Source: Porogramme epimiltina
Taxonomy: Eukaryota; Basidiomycota; Agaricomycetes; Polyporales; Polyporaceae
Reading direction: 5' to 3'
NCBI GenBank assembly: GCA_900155495.1
Contig: FTLJ01000533.1
Span: 1-64,000, forward strand
Length of the DNA: 64,000 bases
Numbering within the stretch: the first letter of the stretch is position 1; each line of letters begins with the position of its first letter. Below the pieces are notes generated by a model. That model ran no database searches. It saw only the letters and a list, made by a program, of their open reading frames with translations, and was not told the origin of the DNA. Made by a program: the position numbers and the translations under genes. Shown here one piece after another: positions 59,220-64,000 of this stretch.

Positions 59220-61114
59220 TCAGTCGCTGTACTTCATCGCACCGCGCTCGTAATCGTCGCCCGCCTCCTTGAAGCGCACGGGCGCGTACCGCGGGCCGCT
59301 CTTGCCCTTCACCCCGCGCACGCACATCGTGAGGGTGACAGCGAGGAGGACGAGCCCGACGAGCAGGTTGCCCGCGAGGAGCCCGAGCACGATCATGCCG
59401 TACTTCTTGCCCCAGCTGTCCGTGCTGGACGAGCCGTCGGAGCTCGGGTCCGAAGCGACCGCGCCGAGCACGGAGGCGTCGCTCGAAGAGGACGAGGACT
59501 GGGAGGCCATCTGCTTGTCGTATTGAACGATGACGTCAGGGTCGACCGTGGCGGGGAGCGCGGCGAGCGTCGCCGCGCGCTCGGTAGCGAACTCGGACCA
59601 CATCGATGTGGTGTTGGTCGTGGAGAGCATCTGGACGAAGGGCATGCCATTCGTGCGGTTGCCGGGGTAGTAGTCGCCGTAGTCGAACCTACGGCCGCGG
59701 TTAGAGAACGTCCGGGGGGGGCGTGGGAGAGAGAACTCACGAAGCGTAGACGTTGCGCAGGAACGCGTCGCCGAGGATGATGTCGAAGCCAACGAAGGAG
59801 TTGGGGTCGAGAGTGAGGTACTGGTAGGTGTTGATGCATGCCGTCACGTTCGTCTGGCCGATCTCGAGCACGAACGGGTACGTAAGATCGAGGGGGTGCA
59901 CAGGGAAGTCTTGGCCACTGCGCGTTCCATCAGCGCGATGTTCGGGGGTGCTATGAGAAGACGACATACCCGAAAGTGAACGTAAGGTTCGTGCCCGCAT
60001 CGCAAGGGACGATCCACAGCTGCGCAACCGAGTCGAAGAGCGCGCCGGGGATGGTCGAGTAGATCGCGTCGACCGCCGCCGCGGGGAGGGGAGGGAACGA
60101 GAAACCCGTGTCGAGCGCGGCGACGATCTTGCCCGAGGGCGTGCCGGAGATGCGCGACTTGTTGAACGAGAACGCCTGGCCATTGACCTTCATCGCGTCC
60201 ATGACGATGCTCCAGTGCTGGTCGCTCACGCGCGAGAGCTGCGGCGCGCTCGCGACCTGCTCGAAGCCGTCCGCGTGTCCGGAGATGACGAACGCGCCGT
60301 CTGCCTCGTCGTCGAGCTCGCTCGTGCGCGCGAGCTCGACGTCGAAGTTGTTCGGGAGCGCGGGGTTCATCGCGAAGAGCGAGGTGATGGGTGAGCGCGC
60401 CAATTGGTCCGCGGCGTCGGTGCCCCAAGCTTGCTGCACGGTTCCGTAGATGCTCGCGACGTCGAAGGCCATGCCCATGATGCCATCGTAGCCGGTGAGG
60501 TCCATGTCTGAGACCTCGGAAGGGTTGATGAAGGCTGTCCGAACACGGAATGTGATCAAAACCGGTGCGCAGAGCGATTAGCAGTCCGGGTGAGTGCGGC
60601 TTACCTTGGGAAGGAATCGTGAAGTCTCCGATCATCAACTCTGCGAAGTCGATATTACCGACAACGCCGCCCTTCCCATATCCAATCGTGACCTCCAGAT
60701 CAGTGGTGTTCGTAAGTTGGACAGTGCGGCCAGTCGTGTCGACCCAGAGATCTGTAGAACCGGTGTCGAGAAGGACGGTGAAATCTGTCGCCGGCGCTAT
60801 GAGTATTGCATCCGGGACAAGCATACGATCGGGACTCACTTTGGCCGCCGAGAGTTATGTCGACGGTGTACTGCGATCTCGTATGGTAAGCACTCTGAGC
60901 TTCGTCGGCGCGAGTGATAGGAACTCACAGTCAGGTCATCGCCGGTCGAAATGACATCGTCAGAGTCCGATGAAACACTGGCAGCGGCGTAACGCCACCC
61001 TGTCCCGTGGCTCTTGACTTTGAAAGCTGAGTTTGCGGCGAGGGCCGTTCCCGCGCAAAGTGAAAGCGGGAGGGCGTGCTGTATAAGCTGAAGAAGAGTG
61101 AAAGGGAGCACCAT
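59220..61114 (-). CDS. pepsin-like aspartic protease with C-terminal membrane anchor, copy 2
   Basis: The ATG at 61114 gives the signal peptide PFTLLQLIQHALPLSLCAGT. Active sites are DFTVLLDTGSTDLWVDTTGR and AALDTGFSFPPLPAAAVDAI, with the same DTGF as copy 1. The body (SDMDLTGYDGIMGMAFDVAS, CDAGTNLTFTFG, INTYQYLTLDPNSFVGFDII, GDAFLRNVYAS) and the tail (serine-rich stalk, GLLAGNLLVGLVLLAVTLTM helix, YERGAMKYSD) are also conserved. The stalk is slightly longer than in copy 1, with insertions such as AATLAALPATVDPDVIVQYD. Introns match. Both catalytic aspartates are kept and no stop was seen, so it is probably functional. Confidence 0.9.
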
Positions 61115-61192
61115 CGCCGCAGAAGAAAAGGATGAAGGGGGGAGGAGAGAAAGGGAAGGAGACAGGTTCGCCTCGCCGACGTCGCGAGGTCA

Positions 61193-61200
61193 TTATATAG
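61193..61200 (-). promoter_or_regulatory. TATA box of aspartic protease copy 2
   Basis: CTATATAA on the minus strand, about 80 bp upstream of the ATG at 61114, kept in sequence and spacing from copy 1. The surrounding AGCCTCATGTCGACTGTCTA block is identical in both copies. Confidence 0.65.
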
Positions 61201-61566
61201 AGCCTCATGTCGACTGTCTACAGATCGAACACGGACGGCATGTCACTGATGCGCCGCCCGTTGAGACGTACGGCACCGCCCGAATGCCCCAGGCGTGTGT
61301 CCAGTGTGGTTCCGGATGACCGCATTTTCGGCGTGATTGTGTCTTCGGTTGTGCTGTCAGTGTTCGCTTGGCAATAGGGCGCGGGCGCGCTGATCGCAAT
61401 TTGCAAGAAAGGAGGAGCGGTGCGCGCCAAGGCACAGACCCCAGAAGAGGATCTGCCGCACGGCCCCGCCCCCGACGCACAGGTCTTCCGATTTAGGTCG
61501 GGATTTTCGTCCCGAGGCGGTGCCCATCAATGACCTTGCGACCTAGTGCCAGTGGCGTTGAGTACA

Positions 61567-62444
61567 TGAATTTGATGAAAGGACAAGGAATGAAGGAGTG
61601 GGCAATGATCTTGACATCGACCTGGGGCGGCCTGGGACACAAAAGGAGTCTGCAATACCAGTGTAGTTCCAACGTCCGGTGTACGTGTAGCGGCGGGCCT
61701 TCGCGGACGCACAGTGCTTGAAAAAGACCTATTAGTAGTGCCTTTCCGAGTTTTAGTACGTTTAGATCGGACCGACCGACTATCAAGTGACTCTGTAAAT
61801 AGCATTTCTCAGCTGCAGCTGAGTTTCTTCCCCACAGCGTATTGACTTACGCAAACTACAAGCATCCAGGTCCAGGTCTGTCCGAAAGGCCCGGATGTCT
61901 GACATTGCGTTCACCGCGAAAGGCAAGTTGCAAAAGGCAACGAGGTGATGGGAGATTCTTCCAGATCAGTGCCGAGTTCTCACGGTCACCACTGGCCCAG
62001 GCCAGCTCAAACGGAAAGCGCCCATCATGAACGTCCACTCTGGTCCCATTGTCGCTAGCTCTGGGGGGTATTGATTGACTACTCCCTACTTATGTCGAAA
62101 AACCCTATTAGGCCGCATCATTGTCACCAAAGGAGGCAAACGACCTCCCACCTCCTAAACCGCCGAAGCCACACAGCCGTGGAAGGATTCCGCTCCGCGG
62201 CAATCATCCGTCAGAAATGATACAGTGCGTGGCAGTGGGCGTCCGATTCTGGCACGTCGACATCGACTCATCGCCTCATCCGCCACCTCATGTACATCCA
62301 ACCTCAGGGCCTGTGCACAAAGTGACCTAATGTTCCTCCTGCCAACGTTGTAACGATTGCATTCACCAGACCGTAGCAGCAGTAAGCCCACCTCCGCTGA
62401 AAACGGACTTCGTACTAATTTGACGACCCCTTGACCGTGTCAGG
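61567..62444. other. intergenic region upstream of the HET gene
   Basis: About 880 bp with no recognised gene. A perfect 16-bp palindrome CTCAGCTGCAGCTGAG lies near 61808-61823. The last 30 bases before 62445 (CTAATTTGACG through TTGACCGTGTCAG) look like a branch point and 3' splice site, so a non-coding or short first exon of the HET gene may lie here. Confidence 0.45.
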
Positions 62445-64000
62445 ATGTGGTTTTTGAAGACAGATCGGGCTGAGCTCGTGTACAGGAGCAGCACCGAGGG
62501 TGTCGTATACGCCGCCCTGTCCCACGTATGGGGCCCATCGGAGCAGTCCTTCCACGATATCCAGGACATCCACCGTCGCTATCCCTCCTCCACGGACGAC
62601 CCGCGGTCCCACATCTGCGAAAAGATCCGCAACTTCTGCATTTACGCGCAGGCCGCGGGCTACGAATGGGTCTGGGTCGACACCTGCTGCATTGACAAGT
62701 CCAGCAGCGCGGAGCTCTCCGAGGCGATCAACTCAATGTACGCGTGGTACGCGGACGCAGACGTCTGCTATGCCTTTCTCGAGGACGTCCCCGACGACGA
62801 GGACCCGGACGCGCCGGGTTCCGCGTTCCGGCAGAGCGTCTGGTTCACCCGCGGCTGGACGCTCCAGGAGCTCATCGCGCCCCAGGACGTCGTCTTCCTC
62901 TCTAGGAACTGGCGCCCGCTCTGCAGCAAGTGCGCCTCGCCCGGGCTCCTCCAGGAGGTCACAGGCATCGACATCGACGTGCTGCTTTCCCTCGCCCCGC
63001 TTCCCTCTATATCTGCGGCCAAGCGCCTCTCCTGGGCCTCCCGCCGGGAGACGACACGCGTCGAGGACGAGGCGTACTCGCTCATGGGCATCTTCGGTGT
63101 CCACATACCCATCATGTATGGAGAAGGGCGACGCGCGTTCCGGCGCCTGCAAGAGGAGATCATGAAGCAGTCTCCGGATCACACGCTTTTCGTGTGGGGG
63201 CTTTCGCAGTCGGTCTCGGTGAGCGACCTGCGTAAACATGCACCCTGGACCAACTACCCTCGCAGAGCCGTCCATGCCGAGAGGGATCCAGAGTCTCAGG
63301 TCCTCTTCGCTCCGAGCCCTCAAGCTTTCCGAGGTTCAGGCAGTATCCGCACTATGTCAATCCGCCAGCTTGGAGTCGCTGCCGAGATTAGTCTCGCTGC
63401 GCTGAATAGGGCGCTACCTGAGGTAAGACCTTGAAGCCCCTCTCGAATGTTTGCCTATTGACACCCTTCATTAGCCAGATGCATTGAACACCGTCCTCAT
63501 CCCTCCGCACCAAGTTCCAGAGTTCACAGTGACAAGCTATGGCGTTCGCGCACGACTCCCTGTCATTCAGGTATGCGACGAAGATACGTCCGTTGCCGTC
63601 GCAATTCTGGCATGCCAAGGACCTGGGGGCGGCATTATGGGACTACTCCTACACGAGCAAGAAAACATGGGCGGCATTCCGCTGTATCGCGTGGGCGTCC
63701 ATGCCATGCACCGCGACATCGGCCGGCCCTATCCACTCTACCGGACAGCCCGCTACGTGCGCATCCACTTGGACTCCTCTGAATCGCACGACGAACTCGG
63801 AGAAGGTCTCGCGCGGGGGTTCACGCTCAGCTGGAAGGAGATCTTCATAGTGTCCCACCACAACGCGTTCGGTTTCCTCAATCTACGACCTGCTCCCGCT
63901 TCGACGGACGCGCGGCCTCTCCTCTCCCCTTGCCGTCTCTTCTTCCCGCCCTGGACGCTCGCGCGCCTCGCTGCTCTTGGCTACACACCCGACCGCCCGC
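62445..64000 (+). CDS. HET-domain (heterokaryon incompatibility-like) protein, partial
   Basis: Runs off the right edge. The start MWFLKTDRAELVYRSSTEGV followed by VYAALSHVWG is the standard opening of HET proteins. The three HET blocks are ALSHVWGPSEQSFHDI, CIYAQAAGYEWVWVDTCCID then KSSSAELSEAINSMYAWYAD, and SVWFTRGWTLQELIAPQDVV. RETTRVEDEAYSLMGIFGVH and IPIMYGEGRRAFRRLQEEIM follow, as in the DUF-like region of basidiomycete HETs. One intron after ALPE (gtaaga...attag) joins to PDALNTVLIPPHQVPEFTVT, and the frame stays open through GFTLSWKEIFIVSHH to the end. In ascomycetes such proteins trigger incompatibility cell death; in basidiomycetes the role is not established. No STAND or other partner domain is visible within the window. 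Confidence 0.9.

Larger units (their letters stand above)
58732..61566. repeat. segmental duplication, copy 2
   Basis: Partner of 48252-51112. The left end begins at TCGGACGGGCTCG within otherwise unrelated DNA downstream of the secreted protease. The right end follows the conserved CTTCCGATTTAGGTCGGGAT and stops near 61566. Similarity covers coding and non-coding parts alike, so the event is recent compared with family divergence. No transposon ends were seen. Confidence 0.85.

Overview
The window reads as nuclear DNA from a filamentous basidiomycete, most likely a wood-decay Agaricomycete of the Polyporales type. That assignment is inference, from four things: GC-rich genes split by many short GT-AG introns (mostly 45-90 nt), tandem DUF6534-type membrane proteins, an expanded set of F-box genes with divergent C-termini, and a HET-domain gene. 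Single-copy eukaryotic housekeeping genes (EMC1, DIS3/RRP44, a WRAP53/TCAB1-like WD protein, CSN3) confirm a nuclear chromosome. No rRNA, CRISPR array, bacterial operon or intact transposon was found.

Layout. 1-4664: two tandem minus-strand DUF6534 genes, the first cut by the left edge. 4665-8127: 3.5 kb with no recognisable gene. 8128-27381: a dense housekeeping block, in order EMC1 (-), a secreted histidine acid phosphatase (-), DIS3 (+), a cytochrome P450 (+), a WRAP53-like WD protein (-) and CSN3 (+). 28419-29134: a broken F-box gene. 29600-41889: a three-unit tandem array. Each unit holds a minus-strand gene joining an F-box, a leucine-rich-like middle and a WD/beta-propeller C-terminus. 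The right-hand neighbour is an intact methionine sulfoxide reductase A gene; the other two units each carry a broken copy of its 3' half. The two right-hand F-box genes look intact and the leftmost is decayed.

42910-48533: a TPR + F-box gene and a separate F-box + propeller gene, both plus strand. 48780-50653 and 59220-61114: two close copies of a membrane-anchored pepsin-like aspartic protease. They lie in a ~2.8 kb segmental duplication that also copied the last ~280 bp of the F-box/propeller gene. Between the copies are a serine-rich hypothetical gene, a small conserved-looking gene with a probable GC-AG intron, and a third, secreted aspartic protease. 62445 to the right edge: a HET-domain gene running off the window.

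Themes. The left half is conserved cell machinery (ER membrane insertion, exosome RNA decay, small Cajal-body/telomerase RNP handling, COP9 control of cullin ligases). The right half is rapidly evolving accessory DNA with tandem and segmental duplication, gene fragments and substrate-receptor-like F-box genes. The least explained items are a conserved ~125 bp tRNA-like repeat present twice (46344 and 51609), the F-box/propeller + MsrA-fragment array, a truncated tRNA-like sequence at 27505-27560, and a perfect 11-bp hairpin in the 4.7-8.1 kb gene-poor stretch.
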